A DNA stretch of 64,000 bases from DAISJI01 sp964559835. GTDB lineage: Bacteria > Acidobacteriota > Terriglobia > Terriglobales > Acidobacteriaceae. The first letter of the stretch is position 1. Each line of letters begins with the position of its first letter. A program made the translations under genes and the position numbers. Below, piece by piece: positions 9,865 through 18,145 of the stretch. Location of the stretch: contig CAZLJE010000011.1 in the NCBI GenBank assembly GCA_964559835.1, positions 62,001 through 126,000 of the forward strand, given 5' to 3'. The notes under the pieces are model-generated. The model had not been told where the DNA came from. It saw nothing but the letters and a program-made list of their open reading frames with translations, and searched no databases.

Positions 9865-9882
9865 TGCACCATTTATGGTGCA
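9865..9882. promoter_or_regulatory. Perfect 18-bp palindrome in a divergent promoter region
   Basis: TGCACCAT-TT-ATGGTGCA forms 8-bp perfect arms around a 2-nt centre, the size of a dimeric repressor operator. It lies between the divergently transcribed acyl-CoA synthetase/GNAT gene and the Lys-rich protein gene, just upstream of the latter's predicted promoter. No regulator gene is adjacent, so the binding protein is unknown. Confidence 0.45.
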
Positions 9883-9894
9883 CATATTTTGTCC

Positions 9895-9924
9895 TTGGGC
9901 ACTCCGGCTGCCGCAATCTACAAT
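9895..9924 (+). promoter_or_regulatory. Candidate sigma-70-type promoter for the Lys-rich protein
   Basis: TTGGGC (9895-9900) and TACAAT (9919-9924) are separated by 18 nt, close to the -35/-10 consensus. The start codon at 10021 lies about 90 nt downstream. The upstream palindrome at 9865-9882 is placed where it could control this promoter. Confidence 0.4.
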
Positions 9925-10020
9925 GCGGCGCACCTTGATTTCAGGACCCGGATGCACTCGTAAGTTGTGCGCACACGGTCCTTATTCAATTCACTTGCAA
10001 GTACAAGGAGAGATTCCAAG

Positions 10021-10299
10021 ATGAAGAAGCTTTTCGCGATGATGCTGGCCGGCGTTCTGTGCCTGTCGATGGCCTCGATGGCGCAGGATACGGACAAGAA
10101 GGCGGACACCAAGGACGCCAAGAAAGAAATGAAGAAGGACGCCAAGGGCACCAAGAAGGCTGCCAAGTCCGAAGCCAAGGAAGAGATGAAGGAAACGAAG
10201 GCCGAGGAGAAGACCGAGAAGAAGGACGCCAAGGCGACCAAGAAAGCCGCCAAGAAGGACGCGAAGGACGACAGGAAAGACGAGACGAAGAAGCAGTAG
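10021..10299 (+). CDS. Small secreted Lys/Ala/Glu-rich protein
   Basis: The 92-residue product has a Sec signal peptide (MKKLFAMMLAGVLCLSMA, cleavage near ASMAQ). The rest is almost entirely Lys, Ala, Asp, Glu and Thr in repeating DAKK/EMKK-like units, predicted to be helical, highly charged and without Cys. The start at 10021 is supported by AAGGAG at 10005-10010; an earlier in-frame start at 9967 would bury the signal peptide. Histone H1-like composition in an exported protein suggests a polyanion-binding or envelope role, but no family can be named. A strong terminator follows 29 nt after the stop. Confidence 0.75.
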   Translation: MKKLFAMMLAGVLCLSMASMAQDTDKKADTKDAKKEMKKDAKGTKKAAKSEAKEEMKETKAEEKTEKKDAKATKKAAKKDAKDDRKDETKKQ

Positions 10300-10327
10300 T
10301 CGCTCCGTCTCAGGCCCCGTAGTTCAG

Positions 10328-10352
10328 ACCCTGGCGCAAGCCAGGGTTTTTC
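10328..10352 (+). terminator. Rho-independent terminator
   Basis: ACCCTGGC (10328-10335) pairs perfectly with GCCAGGGT (10340-10347) around a GCAA tetraloop, followed by TTTTTC. Position and structure fit termination of the Lys-rich protein gene. Confidence 0.85.
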
Positions 10353-10368
10353 GTTTCCGGCGAATACG

Positions 10369-11184
10369 TTAATTCACCGCCGTCTTGTGTACCACCTGGT
10401 CCCAAGCGGGCGTCTGCCCGGTCAACCAGCAAAGCGTTTCGTATCGCTTCGACACGGCAGCGAGCAGTTCGGTGCTGTCCAACTCGGAAAGCTCCCGAAA
10501 AGCCTTGCTGGCGACCGGGAAATCGTTGTCGATGGGACGAATGAATTTCAATTCCGTCGCGTACTCGGTAAGCTGAGCGGCGGCGGCAGACCACGAACCC
10601 AGGTCGTCCGGAATCGGCAATCCGCGATACTGGGCAACGGCCATGTTGCCGCGCGCACACCACAACATCAGAACATCGCGCGTGGTTTCAAGCTCCTCGC
10701 GGGGACGAAGCGTCGCGAATTCGAAGAACTCGCCGGAGTTCGCGATCAACGCCGAATACATTGGCGACAGCAGGTGCACGGGCGAGATCTCATCCGGACG
10801 AGTCAATTCACCGGTCATCCCTAATGCCCAACATAGGGTCGCGGCAGTTTCGTGCTGAATGGCGTAGTGGTTACGTTGCTGGTCCGTCCATTTGCCGGCT
10901 GGGCAATTCAACGCTTCCATCTGATCCGCGTCGAATAATCGAAACAGCCCCTGTTCCGACAACATGTTGTTCAGATTCTCGCGCGACGTAGCGGCTTGTT
11001 GCGGGGACGATCCTGGAGCGCCGACGACGAGTCCAATCTCGACCATGGCTCGTAACGCCAATGACATGGCTCGGATCGCGCGCTCGACAGCATCGTGCGT
11101 TGATAAAGGTGCATTCGCCGCGACGCGTTGAGTTGTCAAATTGTGACGTTCATGTTGCTGCTGAAGTCTCCTGCTCTTGGTCAT
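10369..11184 (-). CDS. DUF4272-like protein of unknown function
   Basis: The start is the ATG at 11184, whose ATGA overlaps the purN stop and implies translational coupling; a TTG start 21 nt further upstream is possible but less likely. The 271-residue product is soluble, with no signal peptide or membrane segment. The region around HETAATLCWALGMTGEL resembles the core of the DUF4272 family, where an aromatic/Leu-rich helix is conserved. This assignment is from memory of the family and needs a profile search. No enzymatic motif is visible. The purN linkage is probably positional. Confidence 0.6.
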   Translation of the reverse strand: MTKSRRLQQQHERHNLTTQRVAANAPLSTHDAVERAIRAMSLALRAMVEIGLVVGAPGSSPQQAATSRENLNNMLSEQGLFRLFDADQMEALNCPAGKWTDQQRNHYAIQHETAATLCWALGMTGELTRPDEISPVHLLSPMYSALIANSGEFFEFATLRPREELETTRDVLMLWCARGNMAVAQYRGLPIPDDLGSWSAAAAQLTEYATELKFIRPIDNDFPVASKAFRELSELDSTELLAAVSKRYETLCWLTGQTPAWDQVVHKTAVN

Positions 11185-11798
11185 ATTCCCTTCTTTGCTG
11201 AACAAATTACACGACGTTCAACCACTTCGGCATTCCCGCTTAGCATGATCCGTATCGCCTCCGTGTACGCCACATGCTCCTGATCGAGGATGCGCTCGGC
11301 GAGCGTGTGCGCGTCGTCGGTGTCGAGCACCGGAACAGTCCGCTGGACGATGATCGGTCCGTGGTCGAGGTGCTCGTCGACCAGGTGCACGGTGCAGCCG
11401 CTGACTTTCGCGCCGTAGTCGAACGCCTGCTTCTGCGCGTCCAGTCCCGGGAACGCGGGCAGTAAAGAAGGATGGATATTCAGGATGCGGTTCGGAAACG
11501 CGCGCACGAACTGCGGCGACAGCAGGCGCATGTAGCCCGCCAGGCAGACGAGTTCCACCTGCTTCTCCTGCAGCGCGGCGATCACTTCGGCGTCGTGCTC
11601 TTCGCGGACGCGTCCTTTGGACGGGATGCATCGCGTTTCCAATCCCATCTCCTGAGCCCGCGTCAGGCCGGGCGCGTCCTCGCGGTTTGAGATGACGATG
11701 GCGATCTCGGCGTCCAGTTTTCCGCTGCGGCACGATTCAGCGATGGCGAGAAAGTTCGATCCGCGTCCGGAGAGCAGGATCCCGAGCTTGTGGGGCAT
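11181..11798 (-). CDS. purN: Phosphoribosylglycinamide formyltransferase
   Basis: PurN transfers the formyl group of 10-formyl-THF to GAR, the third step of purine synthesis. The 205-residue protein has the phosphate-binding SGRGSNF near the N-terminus and the catalytic Asn-His-Asp set: N107 and H109 in NIHPSLLPAFPG, D145 in LDHGPII. The ATG at 11798 gives the normal length. The reading frame stays open another 27 codons upstream, but that part is translated from a heptad repeat array (giving IGNRQSTIGN) and is not expected to be protein. The stop overlaps the next start (ATGA). Confidence 0.93.
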   Translation of the reverse strand: MPHKLGILLSGRGSNFLAIAESCRSGKLDAEIAIVISNREDAPGLTRAQEMGLETRCIPSKGRVREEHDAEVIAALQEKQVELVCLAGYMRLLSPQFVRAFPNRILNIHPSLLPAFPGLDAQKQAFDYGAKVSGCTVHLVDEHLDHGPIIVQRTVPVLDTDDAHTLAERILDQEHVAYTEAIRIMLSGNAEVVERRVICSAKKGI

Positions 11799-11820
11799 GG
11801 AGCCATTAAACACAAATGCA

Positions 11821-11902
11821 TTTCCGATTGTCGATTGCCGATTTCCGATTGTGTTCGTGGTCGGTTTTGCAATCGGCAATCATCAATCGGCAATCGACAA
11901 TG
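11821..11902. repeat. Inverted heptad array (CCGATTG words)
   Basis: Left arm words CCGATTG, TCGATTG and CCGATTT (11821-11850) face right-arm words AATCGGC, AATCATC and AATCGAC (11870-11902), their reverse complements, across about 20 nt. It fills most of the divergent gap between purN and the D-aminoacylase-like gene, so the promoters of both must lie in or beside it. Confidence 0.82.
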
Positions 11903-11967
11903 ATTTTGCTTCTCCGTGCCTCCGTGGTGAGCTTCGTTTATGATGTCCGCCCAACAACGAGGCATCC

Positions 11968-13632
11968 ATGAAACGCTTGCTGATAGCCGCGCTCCTTCTC
12001 TGGTCAACCTTCGCCTTCGCGCAGCAGTTCGACGTCCTGATCCGCAACGGGCACATCATCGACGGCACCGGCTCGCCCTGGTACGCGGCCGACATCGGTA
12101 TCCGCGACGGACACATCGCCGCCATCGGCAAGCTCACGAACGCCTCCGCCCGGCAGACCATCGACGCCCGCGGACGCGTCGTCGCACCCGGATTCATCGA
12201 CATGCTCGGCCAATCGGAGCTGCACATCCTGGTGAACCCGCACCTGCCGTCGAAGATCTACCAGGGCATCACGACCGAGATCACCGGCGAGGGCAGTTCG
12301 GCGGCGCCGCTGAACGACTACATCATTTCTGCCGAGCGCCTCGAATATGAGCACCTGCAGATCACGCCTGACTGGCGCAATCTCGACCAGTACTTCGCGC
12401 GCTTGGAGAAGCAGGGCATGGGCATCAACCTGGCCAGCTATGTCGGCGCGACGCAGGTCCGCCGCATGGTGCTCAAGGACGACAACCGCGCTCCGACCCC
12501 CGCCGAACTCGACCAAATGCGCGCGCTCGTCCGCGAAGCTATGCAGCAGGGCGCGGTCGGAGTTTCGACGTCGCTGCAATACGCGCCCGCGCCCTACGCG
12601 TCGACCGAAGAGTTGATCGCGCTCGCCAAAGCCGCATCGGATTTCGGCGGCATCTACGCGACGCACATGCGCAACGAGGGCAACGGCGTGCTCAAGGCGC
12701 TGGACGAAGCGATCCGCATCGGGCGCGAAGCCAACATTCCGGTCGAGATCTGGCACCTGAAGGCCGCCGGAAAACCGAACTGGGGACGCATGTCGCAGAT
12801 CGTCGATAAGATCAACGCCGCGCGTGCCGAGGGCGTCGACATCACCGCCGACACCTACGCGTATCCCGCATGGTTCAACTCGTTCTCCGCCATCATTCCG
12901 CCATGGGCGCATGAAGGCGGGAAGCTGGTCGAGCGCCTGAAAGATCCGGCCATGCGCGCCAAGATCCGCGCCGAGATGCTCGACCCCAACGGCGACTGGG
13001 ACAACGAGTGGCAGGAAGTCCCCGGTCCCGACGCCTTCCTGATCGCCGTCGTCCAGAACCCGAAGCTGCTGCCGCTGCAGGGCAAGCGCCTGACCGACAT
13101 CGCGCAGATGTGGAACAAGGACCCGATCGACGCAGCCTTCGATCTGCTCATTGAAGACCAGGGCTATACCTACGCGGCGGTGTTCGCGATGTCGGAACCC
13201 GATGTCGCGATGGCTCTGATGCAGCCGTGGACCTCGGCGGACAACGATTCACCCGGCACCGCGCCCGACGCAATCCTGGGCAAGGAGCATCCGCACCCGC
13301 GCGCCTACGGAACTTTCCCGCGGATCTTGCGCAAGTACGTCCGCGAAGAAAAGAAGCTGCGGCTGGAGGAGGCGGTCCGCAAGTTCTCGGCGCTGCCGGC
13401 GCAAAAAATGAAGCTCGCCGACCGCGGCGTCCTCAAGCAGGGCATGTGGGCCGACGTGGTCGTCTTCGACCCGCAAACGGTCACCGACAAAGCTACGTTC
13501 GAAGACCCGAACCAGTTGTCGGTCGGGATGGACTTCGTGCTCGTCAACGGCGTTGCGGTGATCACCGACGGCAAGATGACGAACGCGCTGCCGGGAAAAG
13601 TGCTGAGAGGACCGGGGTGGAAGAAGCAGTAG
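11968..13632 (+). CDS. Secreted D-aminoacylase-like amidohydrolase lacking the HxH motif
   Basis: This 554-residue protein has a signal peptide (MKRLLIAALLLWSTFAFAQQ) and a composite beta-sandwich/TIM-barrel layout typical of N-acyl-D-amino-acid deacylases (VAPGFIDMLGQSE at the first strand; CTHM-like YATHMRNEG and IWHLKAAG later). Metal-dependent amidohydrolases normally have HxH directly after PGFID. Here it reads LGQ, and the family Cys region reads TEITGEGSS. The His in the later strands are kept, so metal binding could be altered, mononuclear or lost. GAGG precedes the ATG at 11968. A paralogue with intact HQH lies immediately downstream. Confidence 0.82.
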   Translation: MKRLLIAALLLWSTFAFAQQFDVLIRNGHIIDGTGSPWYAADIGIRDGHIAAIGKLTNASARQTIDARGRVVAPGFIDMLGQSELHILVNPHLPSKIYQGITTEITGEGSSAAPLNDYIISAERLEYEHLQITPDWRNLDQYFARLEKQGMGINLASYVGATQVRRMVLKDDNRAPTPAELDQMRALVREAMQQGAVGVSTSLQYAPAPYASTEELIALAKAASDFGGIYATHMRNEGNGVLKALDEAIRIGREANIPVEIWHLKAAGKPNWGRMSQIVDKINAARAEGVDITADTYAYPAWFNSFSAIIPPWAHEGGKLVERLKDPAMRAKIRAEMLDPNGDWDNEWQEVPGPDAFLIAVVQNPKLLPLQGKRLTDIAQMWNKDPIDAAFDLLIEDQGYTYAAVFAMSEPDVAMALMQPWTSADNDSPGTAPDAILGKEHPHPRAYGTFPRILRKYVREEKKLRLEEAVRKFSALPAQKMKLADRGVLKQGMWADVVVFDPQTVTDKATFEDPNQLSVGMDFVLVNGVAVITDGKMTNALPGKVLRGPGWKKQ

Positions 13633-13659
13633 GGAGCTGAGCCGCGCCAAAGCAAAAGG

Positions 13660-13716
13660 TCCTTCGACTCCGCGACTGCGCTCGCAAGCTCACGCGCGGC
13701 TCCGCTCAGCATGACA
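13660..13716. repeat. Dispersed CCTTCGACTCCG...CTCCGCTCAGCATGAC element
   Basis: The ends CTTCGACTCCG and CTCCGCTCAGCATGAC resemble a short intergenic repeat seen in many bacterial genomes. A related copy in opposite orientation lies inside the P1 peptidase gene (about 62565-62605). The core here is expanded by an additional GC-rich stretch. Confidence 0.5.
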
Positions 13717-13755
13717 GTTCCGGCACAGTCATCTGCGGAAGGCTGGTACTGCAGC

Positions 13756-13761
13756 TATAAT
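13756..13761 (+). promoter_or_regulatory. Consensus -10 hexamer upstream of the second amidohydrolase
   Basis: An exact TATAAT lies 30 nt before the chosen ATG at 13792. No good -35 box is visible 16-18 nt upstream, so this is a tentative promoter. It argues for the 13792 start over the earlier in-frame start at 13711. Confidence 0.35.
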
Positions 13762-13791
13762 TCCCGCCCAGTCAGCGTGGGGACTTCCAAT

Positions 13792-15255
13792 ATGCAGCTT
13801 CGTCGAATCTTCCGGCTCATCGTGTGTTTCGCCGCTTCAGTGATTCCGTTCACTGCCGTCGCACAGAACTACGACATCGTCATCGAAGGCGGGCGGGTGC
13901 TCGATCCCGAGACTGGACTGGACGCGGTCCGCAATATCGGCGTCAGCGGCGGAAAGATCCAGAAGATTTCCGACGACGCGATCACGGGCAAGCGCGTGAT
14001 CTCGGCCAAAGGCCTAGTCGTCGCGCCGGGCTTCATCGATCTTCACCAGCATGGCCAGGACATTTCGAGCCAGCGCCTGAAAGCCATGGATGGCGTCACC
14101 ACGGCGCTTGAACTGGAGATCGGCAAGCCCGATGTCGCGGAGTTCCTGCGCTCCAAGCAAGGACATTCGCTGATCAACTATGGAACCGCCGCGAGCCACG
14201 CCGCCGCACGCGCCCTTGTGTTCGGTGCGCCGTTGCCAGCCGATGAGATCCTGCCCAAATCCGGCGCGGCGACCAACCAGCCCGCAACACCGGCACAGTT
14301 GGAGGCGATCGAGGCGCGACTGCGCCACGAGTTCGACGCCGGTGCGCTGGCCGTCGGCATGGGTCTTCAGTACACACCCGGCGCCACGCGATGGGAAGTG
14401 ATCCAGATGTTCCGTCTGGCGGCCGAGCGCGGCGTTCCCGTGTACACGCACGTACGCAGCGCCGGGCCGCGAGAACCCGGATCGAGCATCGAGTCGGTCG
14501 AGGAGGTGATCGGCGCGTCCGCCGTCTCTGGCGCTCCCCTCCATATTGTGCACATCAACAGCAGTTGCGGAGGACTGGCGCTCGATTGCCTCAGTGTCAT
14601 CGCCGGCGCGCGGGCGCGAGGTCTGGATGTGACGACCGAAGCTTATCCATACGAAGCCGGCATGACCTCCATCAACTCGGCGTTGTTCAACCCGGGATGG
14701 ATGGAGAAATTTTCCGGTGTGAGCTATCACGACCTAATGCTGCCCGAAACCGGCGAGCGCCTGACGAAAGAACGCTTCGACGAACTGCACAATTCTCCCA
14801 AACAGCAACTAGTCATCCTGTTCAGCAACACCATGGCGAACGTGGACGCCACCATCCGTAATCCGCTGGTGATGATCGCCAGCGACGGAGAGAAGGGCCA
14901 TCCGCGCAATGCCGGGACCTACTCGCGCATTCTCGCGCGCTACGTCCGCGAGCAGGGCTCGCTCACGTTGATGGATGCGGTGCGGAAGATGTCGCTGATG
15001 CCAGCGCAAGTCCTGGAGAGCTCTACGCCAGCGGCGCGCGCGAAGGGGCGCTTGCAACAAGGCGCGGATGCCGACGTCGTCATCTTCGATCCGCAGACGG
15101 TGAGCGACCGCTCGACGTATCAGAAACCGATGACGCCGAGCGTCGGAGTCCAGTACCTGCTCGTGGGCGGAGTACCCGTCGTGGACGGCAGCAAGATCGT
15201 CGACGGCGTCTTTCCGGGCAACGCGCTTGTCGGGCCGGGGTACAAGCGTCGCTAA
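13792..15255 (+). CDS. Secreted amidohydrolase, D-glutamate deacylase-like
   Basis: From the ATG at 13792 the product has 487 residues beginning with a signal peptide (MQLRRIFRLIVCFAAS, cleavage near AVAQ). PGFIDLHQHGQD carries the HxH metal motif that its upstream paralogue lacks. LHIVHINSS supplies a further His, and a late SDGEKGHPRN region supplies the catalytic Asp. The family hydrolyses N-acyl-D-amino acids or related amides, and D-glutamate deacylase is the nearest named activity I recognise. An earlier in-frame start at 13711 would add 27 residues before the signal peptide. Tandem location with a related gene suggests duplication with divergence. Confidence 0.82.
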   Translation: MQLRRIFRLIVCFAASVIPFTAVAQNYDIVIEGGRVLDPETGLDAVRNIGVSGGKIQKISDDAITGKRVISAKGLVVAPGFIDLHQHGQDISSQRLKAMDGVTTALELEIGKPDVAEFLRSKQGHSLINYGTAASHAAARALVFGAPLPADEILPKSGAATNQPATPAQLEAIEARLRHEFDAGALAVGMGLQYTPGATRWEVIQMFRLAAERGVPVYTHVRSAGPREPGSSIESVEEVIGASAVSGAPLHIVHINSSCGGLALDCLSVIAGARARGLDVTTEAYPYEAGMTSINSALFNPGWMEKFSGVSYHDLMLPETGERLTKERFDELHNSPKQQLVILFSNTMANVDATIRNPLVMIASDGEKGHPRNAGTYSRILARYVREQGSLTLMDAVRKMSLMPAQVLESSTPAARAKGRLQQGADADVVIFDPQTVSDRSTYQKPMTPSVGVQYLLVGGVPVVDGSKIVDGVFPGNALVGPGYKRR

Positions 15256-15262
15256 GAATTAA

Positions 15263-15288
15263 GGAGCAGCGATTCGCTTCGCTGCTCC
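15263..15288. terminator. Hairpin between convergent genes
   Basis: GGAGCAGCG (15263-15271) and CGCTGCTCC (15280-15288) form a perfect 9-bp stem with an 8-nt loop, between the amidohydrolase stop and the pilin stop. There is no T run on either side, so it may be a bidirectional terminator or simply a stable 3' hairpin. Confidence 0.5.
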
Positions 15289-15314
15289 ACCGGAATTTCG
15301 TGCTTCGCTGCCGA

Positions 15315-15809
15315 TTACTGAAGAGGATTGTCGCTCGCAGTTGCGGTGGCGCCGACCACGTTACGAATGACGCCGGATTGGTCGCTATAGAAGTGGCGCG
15401 TGCCGGTCTGCGAATTCTGTGGATCGCCAGTTACCGTGTAAGTACTGCACTGCGGCTGGCCGGTGACGCCGCAACCGGAAGGTGTGAAGCCCGCGGCGGC
15501 GGTTTTGAAGTTGTATCCGCCCTTAGTGCCGGTGGCGAGCACGGAGTCAATCAGGCCAGCGGCGGTTTCCGTCACCGTCCCGTCCGACGATGGCCCCAGA
15601 TTTGCCAGGGGGGCAAAACCAATATTGGGATACGTCGAAGAGTACGTGACCTCGGAGGTGTTGATCGTACGGATGGAACCGACTGCCGACGCTTCGTTCG
15701 CGGCGATGCGCGAGCGCAACAGGTTGGGAATGGCGATGGCGGCGATGATGAGAATGATGGCGACGACGATCAGCAGTTCGATAAGCGAAAAGCCTTTTTG
15801 CTTGCGCAT
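15315..15809 (-). CDS. Type IV pilin-like protein (prepilin)
   Basis: The 164-residue product starts at the ATG at 15809 with MRKQKG|FSLIELLIVVAI, a textbook prepilin peptidase site: short basic leader, Gly before Phe, and Glu at mature position 5. A hydrophobic alpha1-N helix and PNLLRSRIAANEASAVG follow. The variable C-terminal half has a Cys pair (GCGVTGQPQC), as in many major pilins and type II pseudopilins. An AAGGA lies about 10 nt upstream. A longer in-frame start at 15938 is rejected because it would bury the leader. No other pilus genes are adjacent; assembly genes must be elsewhere. Confidence 0.92.
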   Translation of the reverse strand: MRKQKGFSLIELLIVVAIILIIAAIAIPNLLRSRIAANEASAVGSIRTINTSEVTYSSTYPNIGFAPLANLGPSSDGTVTETAAGLIDSVLATGTKGGYNFKTAAAGFTPSGCGVTGQPQCSTYTVTGDPQNSQTGTRHFYSDQSGVIRNVVGATATASDNPLQ

Positions 15810-16008
15810 GGATAAGAATCCTTGATTCGCGATTAAGTTTCGGCCTGGAGTCCCGGCCCGCGCATTAACATGCACGTTCATGCCCATCGAGGCCCGCGAA
15901 ATTTTCACAGCCGGCGAAATCACGATAATCGCTGGCAAACTCTAGCGTTAACCTTAGCGCGATAGTTAATTGATGAGTTATAGATAGAGAAGTAAAGGTG
16001 TACTAGAG

Positions 16009-16042
16009 TGACACTACGTGTCAGATAGAGACAAAATTTGTC
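16009..16042. promoter_or_regulatory. Two adjacent palindromes upstream of the pilin gene
   Basis: TGACAC-TAC-GTGTCA (16009-16023) and GACAAA-A-TTTGTC (16030-16042) sit side by side about 200 nt before the pilin start, between it and the end of the kinase gene. Both contain TGAC/GTCA-like half-sites, so they could be paired operators for pilin expression. The adjacent response regulator is a reasonable but untested candidate. Confidence 0.4.
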
Positions 16043-16063
16043 AGGAATGAGTCTTGCTGCGCG

Positions 16064-17434
16064 TTATCCCCGATTCCCATTACTGCACGTGGCGGGGATC
16101 TTCAGCGTGACGCGCAGTCCGCCATCGTTGGCGTTCTGCGCCTTGACGCTGCCGCCGTGGAGCCGGACGGCGCGCTCGGCGATGGCGAGACCGAGACCGG
16201 TTCCGCCACTTTCGCGATCGCGCGCGGTAGCGACGCGATAGAACGGGCGGAACACTTTCTCGAGGTCGGCGTCGGGAATGCCGGGGCCGTGATCGCGTAC
16301 TTCGACGGTGGCCCAACCGTCATCGCTGGTGAGCGACATGTCGATGCTGCTGCCGGGCGAGCTATAGCGGACGGCGTTGCGTACGACGTTTTCCACGGCG
16401 CTGCGGAGCAGGTCGGGATTACCGTCGGTAGAGCAGGTCTTTGAAGTTTCCAGCGTGACCTTGCAGTTACGCTGCTGGGCTTCGAATTCGGCGTCGTCGG
16501 CGACCTGGCGGACGATCTCGTCGAGTTGCACGCGCGTTGGTGTCGGCGGACTGGAGGCGGTCTCCATGCGCGCGAGGTTGATGAGCTGGCCGATCATCTG
16601 GTTCATGCGCTCGGCCTCGCGCTCGATGCGGTCGAGCATGGGCTGCTCGGCTTGTGTCGCGCGCTGGCGAGCGAGCCCGAGGGCGACGTTCAAACGCGCC
16701 AGCGGCGACCGCAGTTCGTGCGAGATGTCGCGCAGCAGCGTTTGCTGGCTGGTGACGAGCGCTTCCAGGCGTTCGGCCATGTCGTTGAAGTCGTGGACGA
16801 GTCCGCCGATCTCGTCGCGCCGGCGCTCCATGTCGCGGGCGGCGCGGGCGCTGAGATTGCCGGAAGACAGTTCATGGGTGGCGGCGCGCAGGCGCAGGAT
16901 CGGGCGCGTCAGGTAGAGCGTCAGCAGGTAACAGATGATCCCCGAGATGCCGATCATGATGGCCCAGCGGAAGTATTCGCTCTGGGGCTGGCGGCTGCGC
17001 GGGATCGGTCGCGGCATGGCGGCGACGAAGATGTAGCTCTTGCCGGATGGGCCGGTGGTACGCACGGCGCCGTAAGCAAAGTTGTCTTTGACGGAAGTTT
17101 CCGGCTCGCCGCTGTTCTTGGTCTCGGCGATGAGTTCGCGGGTGTCGGGCGGAATCGTGCCGGCCAGGACTTTGCCGTCTTCGTCCATCAGGGCGCCCTG
17201 CACGTGGGCGCGGCCCTGCAGGCGGGAAAAGAAATTATCGATGCCGGCCTGGCCGTAACGGTCGGCTTCCTCGGCCGCGGCCTGGCCGTACAGCGTCACT
17301 GCGCTCGACGTCGCGGCATGCCAACGGGTCTGGACGGTCTCCGGCTGCATGCTCCAGTAGGCGTACATCGCCAGGAAGATGAGGGCCTGGATGGCCCAGA
17401 ACCACAGGAAGATCTTGAGGAAGAGACTACGCAA
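16064..17434 (-). CDS. Sensor histidine kinase with HAMP domain
   Basis: This 456-residue membrane kinase has an N-terminal TM helix (FLKIFLWFWAIQALIFLAMY), a periplasmic sensor region (about 30-155), a second TM (about 158-175), a HAMP linker (LTRPILRLRAATHELSSGN), a dimerisation domain with phospho-acceptor H239 in ISHELRSPLARL, and a HATPase domain with N-box NAVRYSSPG and G-boxes DHGPGIP and GGTGLGLAI. The start is TTG at 17434, directly after the regulator's TGA, so the pair is co-translated. The layout is CpxA/EnvZ-like; the signal is unknown. Confidence 0.92.
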   Translation of the reverse strand: MRSLFLKIFLWFWAIQALIFLAMYAYWSMQPETVQTRWHAATSSAVTLYGQAAAEEADRYGQAGIDNFFSRLQGRAHVQGALMDEDGKVLAGTIPPDTRELIAETKNSGEPETSVKDNFAYGAVRTTGPSGKSYIFVAAMPRPIPRSRQPQSEYFRWAIMIGISGIICYLLTLYLTRPILRLRAATHELSSGNLSARAARDMERRRDEIGGLVHDFNDMAERLEALVTSQQTLLRDISHELRSPLARLNVALGLARQRATQAEQPMLDRIEREAERMNQMIGQLINLARMETASSPPTPTRVQLDEIVRQVADDAEFEAQQRNCKVTLETSKTCSTDGNPDLLRSAVENVVRNAVRYSSPGSSIDMSLTSDDGWATVEVRDHGPGIPDADLEKVFRPFYRVATARDRESGGTGLGLAIAERAVRLHGGSVKAQNANDGGLRVTLKIPATCSNGNRG

Positions 17435-18130
17435 TCATTCCGCCTCGGGACGGGTAAAAACGTACCCGACCCCACGAATAGTTTTGATGCGCTCAGCGTC
17501 GGCGGTCTGGTCCCCCAATTTGCGGCGCAGCTTGCTGACGTGCACGTCGATGCTGCGGTCGTAAGGCATGAAGCGGCGGCCGAGGACGTTCTGCGCCAGC
17601 GTCTCGCGCGTGACCACCTGCCCGGCAGCGCGCATGAGCGCTTCCAGCAGGGCAAATTCGACCGACGTCAATTCCACCGGGTCTCCGGCGCGGCGCACCA
17701 CGCGCGAAGCAGGATCGAGTTCGACGTCTCCGACCGTGACTTTCTCGCCCGCGGCAGCCTGCGAGTCGGCCTGTGAGCGGCGCAGGATGGCACGCACCCG
17801 CGCCATCAGTTCACGGGGGTTGAACGGCTTAGGGAGATAATCGTCGGCGCCGATCTCGAGACCGACGATGCGGTCTACGTCGTCGCCGCGCGCCGTCAGG
17901 ATCAGCACCGGGATCCGCGACTGCTTGCGCAAGTTGCGCAACACGTCGAGCCCGTTCATGCCGGGCAACATGATGTCGAGGACGATAAGAACGTGCTCGC
18001 CCGAGAGTGCCCGCTTCAGGCCCTCGTTGCCGTCGTGAACCGTTTCGACCTCGAAGCCTTCGCCCCCGAGATATTCGGAGACGAGCTCGCAGAGTTCTAC
18101 GTCATCGTCGACAATGAGCACTCGATCCAT
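17435..18130 (-). CDS. OmpR-family response regulator
   Basis: From the ATG at 18130 the protein has 231 residues. A receiver domain shows the acidic pocket (VDDD), phospho-acceptor D52 in LDIMLPGMNG, Thr in LTARG and Lys in PKPFNP. It is followed by a winged-helix DNA-binding domain (ELTSVEFALLEAL, SIDVHVSKLRRKL, IKTIRGVGYVF). A GTG start 15 nt earlier (18145) is possible. Its stop abuts the kinase start. A palindrome at the start codon suggests autoregulation. Confidence 0.93.
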   Translation of the reverse strand: MDRVLIVDDDVELCELVSEYLGGEGFEVETVHDGNEGLKRALSGEHVLIVLDIMLPGMNGLDVLRNLRKQSRIPVLILTARGDDVDRIVGLEIGADDYLPKPFNPRELMARVRAILRRSQADSQAAAGEKVTVGDVELDPASRVVRRAGDPVELTSVEFALLEALMRAAGQVVTRETLAQNVLGRRFMPYDRSIDVHVSKLRRKLGDQTADAERIKTIRGVGYVFTRPEAE

Positions 18131-18145
18131 GTGTATTTGATACAC
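18131..18145. promoter_or_regulatory. Palindrome at the response-regulator start
   Basis: GTGTAT-TTG-ATACAC gives 6-bp perfect arms directly upstream of the regulator ATG on the minus strand. It could be an operator or an mRNA hairpin near the ribosome-binding region. No Shine-Dalgarno is seen in the normal window, so structure here could control translation. Confidence 0.3.

Noticed and set aside
11799..11879. N-terminal extension of PurN
   Set aside because: Translated from a heptad repeat; ATG 11798 gives the family-standard length.
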